Shown here: one piece after another, positions 24,683 through 31,348 of the stretch
Layout: each line of letters starts with the position of its first letter
Position numbering within the stretch: the first letter of the stretch is position 1
NCBI GenBank assembly: GCA_024743075.1
Contig: JANSXG010000004.1
Coordinates: 1-46,666, forward strand
Length of the DNA: 46,666 nt
Source of the DNA: a bacterium
GTDB taxonomy: Bacteria > Planctomycetota > Phycisphaerae > Phycisphaerales > UBA1924
Direction of reading: 5' to 3'
The notes under the pieces: generated by a model
Database searches by the model: none
Seen by the model: the letters and a program-made list of their open reading frames with translations, nothing else
What the model was told of the DNA's origin: nothing
Program-made: the position numbers and the translations under genes

Positions 24683-25474
24683 CGGCACCCGATCCGGTTT
24701 GAAGCGTGTTCGCCCGCAAAGGGCCTGGTGTTCTCGGTCGAGCAGATGCGCCGGGTGGACGCCTTCGCGATCGATGAGTTGGGTCTGCCGGGCCTCATTC
24801 TGATGGAGCACGCGTCGATCGCGTTGAGAGTCGCCTGCGGCGAGCTCGCGCCGCCGGACGCTCCGGCCTGCGTGCTGGTCGGTCCGGGCAACAACGGGGG
24901 CGACGGGCTCGCGCTCGCCCGTCTGCTGCACACCGCTTCGCCGCGGCGGGACATCACCTGCGTGCTGCTCGCTCCAGGAAGAACGTCGTCCGACGGCGCG
25001 ACGAACCTGCGTGTTCTTGAGGCGATGCTGGACGGATCGGACGGGCATCTGCGAATCGAGGACGAACTGCCGGACCAACTTCCGGAAGGGTCGCTCGTGG
25101 TCGATGCGATGTTCGGGAGCGGGCTAGATCGCCCGCTCGCGGGTCGCTTTGAGGAGGCGGTGCGATGGACCGAGGCGCAGCACGCGCGGGGCTGCTTCGT
25201 GCTCGCCGCGGATGTTCCGAGCGGGTTGGATGCTGACACCGGTGAACCGGTGCAGAGCCATGCAGGACGCGACTCACCCACAGTCCGAGCAAACCGAACG
25301 GTCACCCTCGGCGGCGTGAAACGTGGATTTCTGCAAGACGGCAGCCGGGTGTGGGCCGGCGAAGTCTGCGTCGGCGACATCGGGGTGCCGCGATGGGTGC
25401 TGGAGCGATTCGGCGAACCTATCGGTAGCGAGATCAGGGCTGAAGGCGGGTCGCGCTCCACGGGCCGGGAGTGA
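24677..25474 (+). CDS. nnrE: NAD(P)H-hydrate epimerase (YjeF N-terminal domain)
   Basis: This 265-residue single-domain protein has the YjeF_N motifs MRRVDAFAIDELGLPGLILM, VGPGNNGGDGLALARLL, VDAMFGSGLDRPL and ADVPSGLDADTG. It interconverts the R and S forms of damaged hydrated NAD(P)H so that the dehydratase can repair them. In many bacteria both activities are fused; here the dehydratase is a separate gene at 36348, 11 kb away. GAGGAG lies 5 nt before ATG. The last 41 nt overlap convergently with pdxH. Confidence 0.92.
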   Translation: MHRHPIRFEACSPAKGLVFSVEQMRRVDAFAIDELGLPGLILMEHASIALRVACGELAPPDAPACVLVGPGNNGGDGLALARLLHTASPRRDITCVLLAPGRTSSDGATNLRVLEAMLDGSDGHLRIEDELPDQLPEGSLVVDAMFGSGLDRPLAGRFEEAVRWTEAQHARGCFVLAADVPSGLDADTGEPVQSHAGRDSPTVRANRTVTLGGVKRGFLQDGSRVWAGEVCVGDIGVPRWVLERFGEPIGSEIRAEGGSRSTGRE

Positions 25475-26162
25475 ACGAGTCCTCGCCTTCGGGCCCGATC
25501 GTTGTTTCGAGCGACCGCGTCCACAGCGCGCGGTCGTGGATTCGACTGCGGTTGCCGACCCAGAGCTCCATTTTCTCCGCCCAGACGCGGTAGCCGCCCC
25601 AGTGCGGCGGGCGTGGAACGGTTTCGGGGTCCGGCTCGGTCTGGGCATCTGGATCGACGCCGAAGCGTTTCTGCGCATCGCGGACCTGCTGGAGCAGAGC
25701 TTCGCGCGAGCCGATCGGCTTGGACTGATCCGAAGACCACGCGCCGATGCGCTTGCCGGCGGTTCGCGTCGCGAAGTAGCGATTAGACTCGCTCTCGGGG
25801 GATTCGACGACCGGCCCCTCGATGCGGACCTGCTTGTCGAAGCGGTCCCAGTGGAAGACCACCGCGGCCCGAGGGTGCGCGTCGAGCGCAGCGCCCTTGC
25901 GCGAGGTGCGGTTGGTGAAGAACACGATATAGCCGGGGTCTTCGACGAGGTACTTGCAAAGCACGATCCGCGCGGACGGGCGGCCGTCGGGGTCGATCGT
26001 CGCGACGGTCATCGCGTTGGGGTTCGGCTGGATCTTCTGCTCGTGGGCGGCGTGAAACCACCGGGCGAAGGTGGGGAACGGGTCCGACGGAAGCTGGTCG
26101 GGGAGCCGGTCCTCCATGCGGAAAGCCTCGGGCAGGTCCTGCTGGGCGGTGTCGATGCTCAT
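25434..26162 (-). CDS. pdxH: Pyridoxamine 5'-phosphate oxidase
   Basis: This 242-residue FMN enzyme oxidises PNP/PMP to pyridoxal phosphate. Family motifs are PNAMTVATIDPDGRPSARIV, FFTNRTSRKGAAL, VVFHWDRFDKQVRIEGPV, SSDQSKPIGSREAL, and the C-terminal WGGYRVWAEKMELWVGNRSR with the final RLQP (usually RLAP or RLxP). The C-terminus is complete and lies inside the overlap with the convergent epimerase gene. ATG 26162 gives the standard length; longer upstream sequence in this frame is antisense to the dnaB leader. Confidence 0.94.
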   Translation of the reverse strand: MSIDTAQQDLPEAFRMEDRLPDQLPSDPFPTFARWFHAAHEQKIQPNPNAMTVATIDPDGRPSARIVLCKYLVEDPGYIVFFTNRTSRKGAALDAHPRAAVVFHWDRFDKQVRIEGPVVESPESESNRYFATRTAGKRIGAWSSDQSKPIGSREALLQQVRDAQKRFGVDPDAQTEPDPETVPRPPHWGGYRVWAEKMELWVGNRSRIHDRALWTRSLETTIGPEGEDSFTPGPWSATRLQP

Positions 26163-26302
26163 ACCAGACGATAGGGCAAACGCATCGGTTTTTGCGTCCG
26201 GCCTGCGAGGTCGTTGCGGATATGCTGTCATCTGCACCGGGCGGAGCCCGGGGAGAGGTACAACCCCGACCGGTTGTCCCCACACCAGCCACGGAGGGTC
26301 CT

Positions 26303-27949
26303 TTGGACGAGCGGAACGGCACCAGCACGACGGCACCACGGCGGGATCGCAAGCGGTTCCAGGCCGAAGAGCGGAACCTCCAGAAGCTGTTCGATCGGCT
26401 GCCGCCTCACTCGCTCGAGGCGGAGATGTCGCTGCTGGGCTCGATGATCCTCGATCACTCGGTGATCGGCGATGTGATCGAGATCGTGCCGCTGGCCGAT
26501 GCGTTCTACAGCGAGGCCCACGCGGCGATCTTCGACGCGCTGGTGCGCCTGTACGACCGCAAGCAGTCCGGCGACCTGGTGCAGCTGTCCGAGGCCCTGA
26601 AGGACCGGGATGTGTTCGAGGATGTCGGCGGGACCGACTACCTGCTGAACCTCGCCCAGTCGGTCCCGAGCGCGGCGAGCGCCCCCTACTACGCGGAGAT
26701 CGTTCGCGAGAAGTGGCAGCTGCGCCGGCTGATCGATGCGTCGGGAGAGATCGTCTACAGCGCCTACCACGCCGGCGAGTTCGGCGACGACGGGGCACGG
26801 ACGGTGCTCGACAAGGCCGAGCAGTCGATCTTCGAGATCGCCGAGCAGGCCGAGAGCGGCGGGCAGCTGTCGATGAAGAACCTGCTCGTGGAGGTCATGG
26901 AGTCGCTGGACCGGCAGGACGGGCGCACCGTCACCGGCGTCGCCACGGGCTTTTACGAGCTCGACGAGATGACCAGCGGGCTGCAGCCGGGCGAAATGAT
27001 CATCGTGGCGGCACGCCCCTCGATGGGTAAGACCGCGTTCGCGCTGAACCTGACCGAGCAGATCGCCTTTGGGGGCGGACGCTACGAGGGCAATGGCGAC
27101 GGGGTGATGCCGGTCGGATTCTTCAGTCTCGAGATGTCGCAGGCGTCGGTCGTGCAGCGTCTGCTCAGCGCGCACTCGGGCGTCGACTCGCACCGGATGC
27201 GGACGAACCGGCTCTCCAAGGACGACTTCGCGGACCTGATGCACTCCTGCGGCCTGCTGGAGAAAGCGCCGATCTACATCGACGACACGCCGGGGCTGAC
27301 CGTGATGAACCTGCGTGCGAAGGCGCGCCGGATGGTGAAGCAGTACGGCGTGAAGTGCCTGGTGATCGACTATCTGCAGCTCATGAGCGCGCCGTCTGCG
27401 GCGCGCGAGGGGCGTCAGCAGGAAGTCTCGACGATCAGCCGCCAGATCAAGGCGCTGGCTCGCGAACTGAAGCTGCCGATCATCTGCTTGGCGCAGTTGA
27501 ACCGCGGCGCGGAGCAGCGCGAGGGGCACCGGCCGCGCATGGCCGATTTGCGCGAGTCGGGCTCGATCGAGCAGGATGCCGACGTGATCGCGCTGCTGCA
27601 TCGCGAGGAGTACTACCACCTGCAGGACCCGAGTTGGGCCGAGGAGAACCCGGACAAGATCGGGCTGGCGGAGCTGATCATCGCCAAGCAGCGCAACGGC
27701 CCGACGGGGACCGTGAAGATGAGCTGGGACGCGCGGGTCACGCGTTTCCGCAACTACGCGTCGCCGGGCTCAAGCGGCGGGTACATGCCCGCTCCGCGCC
27801 AGGACGAACCGGGTGCCGGGGCGTATGTCGAGCCGCGACCGGGCGGGTTCGCCCCCGGCGCGCGCTCGGGGCCGGTCGAGGACCATCGTGACGGCGGCGG
27901 CAACGAGCCCGACTGGGACGACGAGAACAACGACGGCCTGCCGATGTGA
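26303..27949 (+). CDS. dnaB: Replicative DNA helicase DnaB
   Basis: This 548-residue helicase drives the replication fork. The N-terminal primase-interaction domain starts at RLPPHSLEAEMSLLGSMI. The RecA-like domain has Walker A AARPSMGKTAFALN (about 236-248), LEMSQASVVQRLLS, the Walker B region CLVIDYLQLM, and the DADVIALLHREEYY segment. No intein interrupts it. The last 75 residues (PAPRQDEPGAGAYVEPRPG onward) are disordered and acidic. I favour the TTG start at 26303 because GGAGGG lies 4 nt before it. ATG 26222 in frame would add 27 residues but lacks a ribosome site. Confidence 0.94.
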   Translation: MDERNGTSTTAPRRDRKRFQAEERNLQKLFDRLPPHSLEAEMSLLGSMILDHSVIGDVIEIVPLADAFYSEAHAAIFDALVRLYDRKQSGDLVQLSEALKDRDVFEDVGGTDYLLNLAQSVPSAASAPYYAEIVREKWQLRRLIDASGEIVYSAYHAGEFGDDGARTVLDKAEQSIFEIAEQAESGGQLSMKNLLVEVMESLDRQDGRTVTGVATGFYELDEMTSGLQPGEMIIVAARPSMGKTAFALNLTEQIAFGGGRYEGNGDGVMPVGFFSLEMSQASVVQRLLSAHSGVDSHRMRTNRLSKDDFADLMHSCGLLEKAPIYIDDTPGLTVMNLRAKARRMVKQYGVKCLVIDYLQLMSAPSAAREGRQQEVSTISRQIKALARELKLPIICLAQLNRGAEQREGHRPRMADLRESGSIEQDADVIALLHREEYYHLQDPSWAEENPDKIGLAELIIAKQRNGPTGTVKMSWDARVTRFRNYASPGSSGGYMPAPRQDEPGAGAYVEPRPGGFAPGARSGPVEDHRDGGGNEPDWDDENNDGLPM

Positions 27950-27995
27950 TTCGGCGGTTGTCGCGCCGGCGCGACTCGGATCAACACGATCGCAA

Positions 27996-28030
27996 AAAGA
28001 CAGCAGCCCGATCCGAAGACCGGGCTGCTG
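27996..28030 (-). terminator. Terminator for the minus-strand IPTPGA-tag gene
   Basis: CAGCAGCCCG and CGGGCTGCTG pair as a perfect 10-bp stem. On the minus strand it is followed by TCTTTTTG, so it ends transcripts from 28649. dnaB converges from the left and may use the hairpin too. Confidence 0.8.
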
Positions 28031-28067
28031 GTTCGATCATGTGATCGTGCGGATCAGCGGGTGCTGA

Positions 28068-28649
28068 TCAGCGACGACGACGGACCGCGGCGAGGCCGGC
28101 GAGGCCGAGCAGGCCAGCGGCACCCGGGGTCGGGATGATCACGTTGTACTCGCCGATGACGACGGCGTCGTCGAGGTCGTCGACGGTGTCGGCGACGAAC
28201 CAGATGTTGCCGTTCCGCTCGCCACCGATGAGCATGTTGGCGTAGTCGTCGGCGTCGAGCGACCAGGTCGCGGAGCCGGAGAACGCCTGCACGCCGACTT
28301 CGAAGTCCGACGTCGGGTCGTTGGTGTAGCTCCAGACGTTCAGACCGGGATCGGTGGTGCCGCCGCGGAACAGGCTCGGCGAGCCGTCAGACCCGTTCAG
28401 GAAGCTGGTCAGATCGCCCGAGACGAGACTGGCGTTCAGGCCGGAGGCACCATCCGCACCGAAGAAATCGGCGAGGTAGAAACCGGTGCTGTCGGAACCG
28501 GAGATCGTCGCGGCTGAGCCGCCGTCGGTCGCCGTGATCGTGATCTGGTTCGGGACCGACAGGTCGACAACCAGAAGCTTCTGGATTTCGGTCGCCGAGG
28601 CAGCACCCGCGATGGCGAGAACGGCGCCGGCCGTAAACAAAGTCTTCAT
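28068..28649 (-). CDS. Secreted protein with IPTPGA tag, tandem copy 1
   Basis: This 193-residue protein has a signal peptide (MKTLFTAGAVLAIAGAASAT), a body with VDLSVPNQITITATDGGSA, FLNGSDGSPSLFRGGTTDPG and FSGSATWSLDADDYANMLIG, and the C-terminal tag IPTPGAAGLLGLAG plus a basic end of four Arg. Copy 2 (28947) has the same length and roughly four fifths of its residues, so this is a recent tandem duplication. AAGGAGAGAGAT precedes ATG. The promoter is at 28764-28791 and the leader is about 108 nt with a stable hairpin. Probably an exosortase-type substrate exposed on the surface; I do not recognise the body. Confidence 0.88.
   Translation of the reverse strand: MKTLFTAGAVLAIAGAASATEIQKLLVVDLSVPNQITITATDGGSAATISGSDSTGFYLADFFGADGASGLNASLVSGDLTSFLNGSDGSPSLFRGGTTDPGLNVWSYTNDPTSDFEVGVQAFSGSATWSLDADDYANMLIGGERNGNIWFVADTVDDLDDAVVIGEYNVIIPTPGAAGLLGLAGLAAVRRRR
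28079..28136 (-). repeat. 58-nt tag-coding repeat, copy A
   Basis: This segment encodes most of the IPTPGA tag. It is identical over 58 nt with 28958-29015 and 29835-29892. Confidence 0.9.
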
Positions 28650-28673
28650 ATCTCTCTCCTTGTGAACACAGTG

Positions 28674-28692
28674 CGAAGCACCCGATGCTTCG
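28674..28692 (-). promoter_or_regulatory. 5'-leader hairpin of tandem copy 1
   Basis: CGAAGCA and TGCTTCG form a perfect 7-bp stem with a 5-nt loop, ending 24 nt before ATG. Copy 2 keeps the stem but has a 6-nt loop, which suggests selection on structure. Confidence 0.6.
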
Positions 28693-28763
28693 AATCGATC
28701 AGTCTTCATCACTGCGATGGGGCAGCCACGCAGCAAGGACCCGACGGGAGCGGGCCTGTCTAT

Positions 28764-28791
28764 AGGGTACTCGGAACTCCGCACGCTGCAA
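28764..28791 (-). promoter_or_regulatory. Promoter of tandem copy 1
   Basis: Minus-strand TTGCAG-N16-TACCCT. The same -35 and spacing precede copy 2. Confidence 0.7.
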
Positions 28792-28864
28792 CGATTTTGT
28801 CCCGAAATGCCGCGATTTGCGCTCAAGCGCGGACTGGACCGATCACTGCGCCGAAAAGGGTGCA

Positions 28865-28882
28865 TGTCACCTTTTGGTGACA
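28865..28882. repeat. Inverted repeat upstream of the copy 1 promoter
   Basis: TGTCACC-tttt-GGTGACA is a perfect 7-bp inverted repeat, about 75 nt upstream of the -35. A shorter version of the same core (CACC-N4-GGTG) occurs in the corresponding place of copy 2. It is a candidate protein-binding site. Confidence 0.45.
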
Positions 28883-28890
28883 GTTCCTGC

Positions 28891-28919
28891 GAAAGAAAAC
28901 CCGGCGTTGCGACCGGGTT
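28891..28919 (-). terminator. Terminator after tandem copy 2
   Basis: On the minus strand AACCCGG and CCGGGTT pair across an 8-nt loop and are followed by TTCTTTC. Confidence 0.7.
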
Positions 28920-28946
28920 CTCCATCGGACTGGTATCGCGACGCGA

Positions 28947-29528
28947 TTAGCGGCGGCGACGGACCGCGGCGAGGCCGGCGAGGCCGAGCAGGCCAGCGGC
29001 ACCCGGGGTCGGGATGATCACGTTGTACTCACCAATCACGAACGCATCGCCGAGGTCGTCGAGGGTGTCGGCGGCGAACCAGACATTGCCGACGCGCTCA
29101 CCACCGATGAGCATGTTGGCGTAGTCGTCGGCGTCAAGGGACCAGGTGCCGGAACCGCTGAACGCCTGCACGCCGACCTCGAAGTCCGAGGTCGGGTCGT
29201 TGGTGTAGCTCCAAATGTTCAGGCCGGGATCGGTGGTGCCGCCACGGAACAGGTTCGGCGAGCCATCGGAGCCGTTCAGGAAGCTGGTCAGGTCACCGGA
29301 AACGAACCCTTCGTTCAGGCCCGACGTGCCGTCGGCACCGAAGAAAGACTCGAGGTAGAAACCCGTGCTGTCGGAACCGGAAACGGTCGCGTTCGACGGG
29401 GCGTCGGTCGCGGTGACGGTGATCTGGTTGGGGACCGACAGGTCGACCACCAGGATCACCGGAAGATCACTCGCCGAAGCAGCGCCGGCGGTGGCGAGGA
29501 CGGCACAGGCCGTGATCAAAGTCTTCAT
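28947..29528 (-). CDS. Secreted protein with IPTPGA tag, tandem copy 2
   Basis: This 193-residue paralogue of the preceding gene has a signal peptide (MKTLITACAVLATAGAASAS). Its body repeats VDLSVPNQITVTATDAPSNA, SGSDSTGFYLESFFGADGTS, FLNGSDGSPNLFRGGTTDPG and WSLDADDYANMLIGGERVGN, and it ends with the IPTPGA tag. The most variable region is residues 20-60. The signal peptide contains a Cys (TACAVL) but no lipobox. The whole unit, terminator-repeat-promoter-leader-gene, is arranged as in copy 1. The leader is about 104 nt with a hairpin at 29553-29572. Confidence 0.88.
   Translation of the reverse strand: MKTLITACAVLATAGAASASDLPVILVVDLSVPNQITVTATDAPSNATVSGSDSTGFYLESFFGADGTSGLNEGFVSGDLTSFLNGSDGSPNLFRGGTTDPGLNIWSYTNDPTSDFEVGVQAFSGSGTWSLDADDYANMLIGGERVGNVWFAADTLDDLGDAFVIGEYNVIIPTPGAAGLLGLAGLAAVRRRR
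28958..29015 (-). repeat. 58-nt tag-coding repeat, copy B
   Basis: Identical to 28079-28136 and 29835-29892. Confidence 0.9.
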
Positions 29529-29552
29529 ATCTCTCTCCTTGTAAACACAGTG

Positions 29553-29572
29553 CGAAGCACCCGGTTGCTTCG
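29553..29572 (-). promoter_or_regulatory. 5'-leader hairpin of tandem copy 2
   Basis: The same 7-bp stem CGAAGCA/TGCTTCG as in copy 1, with a 6-nt loop, 24 nt before ATG 29528. Confidence 0.6.
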
Positions 29573-29638
29573 CTACGTTCCGGCGCGCCGCAGCGGGACA
29601 ACCGCGTGGCACGACCCTATCGGGAGCGGGGCGTTTTG

Positions 29639-29666
29639 AGAGTACTCCGAGCAAACCGGTCTGCAA
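29639..29666 (-). promoter_or_regulatory. Promoter of tandem copy 2
   Basis: Minus-strand TTGCAG-N16-TACTCT. Confidence 0.7.
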
Positions 29667-29742
29667 CCTATTCCCCCTCATTTGGAATGATTTACCGAAA
29701 CCCTTCGCTCCGACCCCGGGGATTTGAGCGCAGCCTGATTGC

Positions 29743-29756
29743 ACACCGTTTGGTGT
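29743..29756. repeat. Inverted repeat upstream of the copy 2 promoter
   Basis: ACACC-gttt-GGTGT is a 5-bp inverted repeat in the place equivalent to 28865-28882. Confidence 0.35.
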
Positions 29757-29763
29757 CCACTGG

Positions 29764-29799
29764 CCAAAACAGAAAGCCCGGTCTTGCGACCGGGCTTTC
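29764..29799 (-). terminator. Terminator after the third tandem IPTPGA-tag gene
   Basis: GAAAGCCCGGTC and GACCGGGCTTTC form a perfect 12-bp stem with loop TTGC. On the minus strand it is followed by TGTTTTGG. Confidence 0.8.
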
Positions 29800-29823
29800 C
29801 ATCAGTCTGGTATCGCGACGCGA

Positions 29824-30330
29824 TTAGCGACGGCGACGGACCGCGGCGAGGCCGGCGAGGCCGAGCAGGCCAGCGGCACCCGGGGTCGGGATCTTGTCGA
29901 ACGAGCCAGCGATGTTGCTGTAGACGTTCGGGTTGGGATCGGTAGCCCAGTCGTTGACGAAGGTCAGCGTGTAGTCACCGGCGGGGATCGCCACGGTGAA
30001 CGAGTCGCTGTAGAAGCCGGGGTTGGTCGAACCCGAGCCGTCGAAGGCCCAGCCCATGTCGGCATCGCCGGCGTTGGTGAAGCCACCGACCGTGTACACG
30101 GCGCCGCCGGCATCGGAGATGATGAACTGGACGTCCGAAGCCCACGAGGCGTCGGCAACAGGCTCATCGTAGTCGAAGCCGATGCTGAAACCGGTCGCGT
30201 CGACGGGCAGGGTGATGGCGACCGAGACGGACTCGCCGCCGGCCAGGGTGGAGTCGGGCAGGGTGAAGTCGGTCGCCGAAGCGGCACCGGCGATCGCGAG
30301 AACCGCACCAGCAGTGATCAAAGCCTTCAT
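29824..30330 (-). CDS. Secreted protein with IPTPGA tag, different body
   Basis: This 168-residue protein has a signal peptide (MKALITAGAVLAIAGAASAT), almost identical to those of the two neighbours. The body is different (DFTLPDSTLAGGESVSVAIT, FTNAGDADMGWAFDGSGSTN, FTVAIPAGDYTLTFVNDWAT) and looks like a beta-sandwich. The tag has the IPTPGA motif and ends in four Arg. The tag-coding DNA is identical over 58 nt with the neighbours although the bodies do not align, which suggests exchange of the ends. GGAGAGAGAT precedes ATG. The leader is about 146 nt. Confidence 0.87.
   Translation of the reverse strand: MKALITAGAVLAIAGAASATDFTLPDSTLAGGESVSVAITLPVDATGFSIGFDYDEPVADASWASDVQFIISDAGGAVYTVGGFTNAGDADMGWAFDGSGSTNPGFYSDSFTVAIPAGDYTLTFVNDWATDPNPNVYSNIAGSFDKIPTPGAAGLLGLAGLAAVRRRR
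29835..29892 (-). repeat. 58-nt tag-coding repeat, copy C
   Basis: Identical to 28079-28136 and 28958-29015 although the rest of the gene is unrelated. Confidence 0.9.
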
Positions 30331-30449
30331 ATCTCTCTCCTTTTTCACAGGAACTTGGGCACACCTCGCGCCCAGAAACTTACTTTTCCGCACAGACGCA
30401 GGGATCGGCACAGGTCACCCTTGAAACGCCTGCTGAACGAACCGGCGAC

Positions 30450-30466
30450 GCATTCGCGGTGAATGC
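30450..30466 (-). promoter_or_regulatory. 5'-leader hairpin of the third tandem IPTPGA-tag gene
   Basis: GCATTC-gcggt-GAATGC is a perfect 6-bp inverted repeat near the predicted 5' end of the transcript. Confidence 0.4.
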
Positions 30467-30482
30467 ACGCGCCGTTCTCCCG

Positions 30483-30510
30483 ATCCTACAGGGGATTGGC
30501 TGGGATGCAA
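30483..30510 (-). promoter_or_regulatory. Promoter of the third tandem IPTPGA-tag gene
   Basis: Minus-strand TTGCAT-N16-TAGGAT; the same TTGCA and the same spacing as copies 1 and 2. Confidence 0.6.
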
Positions 30511-30586
30511 CGATTTTTTGGCGAGACCGTCACAATCGCGATGATTGGGCCGTTCGCGTGAATTACCTATTTTCACAGGCTCTCGA

Positions 30587-31231
30587 TCAGTGTTCGCAAT
30601 CGGTGCCGAAGTTCGAGAGCACGAGGTTGAGGTCTGCGAGGTCGACCACACCGTCGGCGTTTGCATCGCCGGGGAGGTTTCCCGGGCAGGCCGGGACGCC
30701 GCCGAGAACCAGATCCCACGAGTCGAATCCGCCCGCGACGAGCCAGTCGTTGTCGTAGATGCGGAGGATCCAGCTGCCCTGAGCGTCTTCGCCGAGGTAC
30801 GCGCTGTCGAGGCTGATGAACTCGCCGCCCTCGCCGGAGGCCTGGTAGGTGCCGGGCGGGAGGTCCTGCGTGCCGGAGAAGTCCTGAGCGACCACCCAGA
30901 GGTCGTCGCCCGAGTCGGCGAAGGTGTAGTCGCCGTCGAAGTCTGCGTCTTCGCCGAAGCGGAGGTTGGTGAGCAGGATGACTGGATCGGACACGCCGAC
31001 GTGGCGGAGTTCGATGGTGAGGTCGGACGAGTAGTTGTGCTGCAGGCCGTTGATGCGGACCGCGATGGACTCGATCGGGAACGACTGGTCGATGACGACG
31101 GGCGTGAGCATGCCGATCTCGTCGTTATCCGGGATCGGCCCTCCGGGGCCGTTGAAGGCGACCGCGGCGGGGTTGCCTGAGCCGGACATGAGGACTGCGG
31201 TGAGCGACATGGCGATGGGGAACGATGGCAT
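30587..31231 (-). CDS. Secreted P/Homo B-like domain protein with one dockerin repeat
   Basis: This 214-residue protein has a short hydrophobic N-terminus (MPSFPIAMSLTAVLMSGSGN). The domain resembles the P/Homo B domain of proprotein convertases: IPDNDEIGMLTPVVIDQSF, IAVRINGLQHNYSSDLTIEL, then GSWILRIYDND and FDSWDLVLGG. One dockerin-type repeat closes it (GDANADGVVDLADLNLVLSN). No protease domain is present, so it may be a binding or accessory module. I chose ATG 31231 because CGGAG precedes it by 6 nt and the signal peptide then starts at the N-terminus; ATG 31258 in frame would add nine residues. Confidence 0.8.
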   Translation of the reverse strand: MPSFPIAMSLTAVLMSGSGNPAAVAFNGPGGPIPDNDEIGMLTPVVIDQSFPIESIAVRINGLQHNYSSDLTIELRHVGVSDPVILLTNLRFGEDADFDGDYTFADSGDDLWVVAQDFSGTQDLPPGTYQASGEGGEFISLDSAYLGEDAQGSWILRIYDNDWLVAGGFDSWDLVLGGVPACPGNLPGDANADGVVDLADLNLVLSNFGTDCEH

Positions 31232-31265
31232 GGGGGTCTCCGAGCGGATGGGCTGCAAAACAGCG

Positions 31266-31293
31266 AGTGTACGGACGCCGCGGGCAGGGGCAA
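31266..31293 (-). promoter_or_regulatory. Promoter of the P/Homo B-dockerin gene
   Basis: Minus-strand TTGCCC-N16-TACACT, directly downstream of the clpC terminator, gives a leader of about 30 nt to ATG 31231. Confidence 0.6.
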
Positions 31294-31295
31294 TG

Positions 31296-31320
31296 AAAAA
31301 GCCCGCCGGGAGTGGCGGGC
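31296..31320 (-). terminator. Rho-independent terminator after clpC
   Basis: On the minus strand GCCCGCC and GGCGGGC pair over a 6-nt loop and are followed by five T. Confidence 0.85.
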
Positions 31321-31348
31321 GTAGGCGTTCGAAGGGATGTGCTCCCGG

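Noticed and set aside
26303-27949. Intein in dnaB
   Set aside because: DnaB often hosts inteins at Walker A, but the motif is continuous here.
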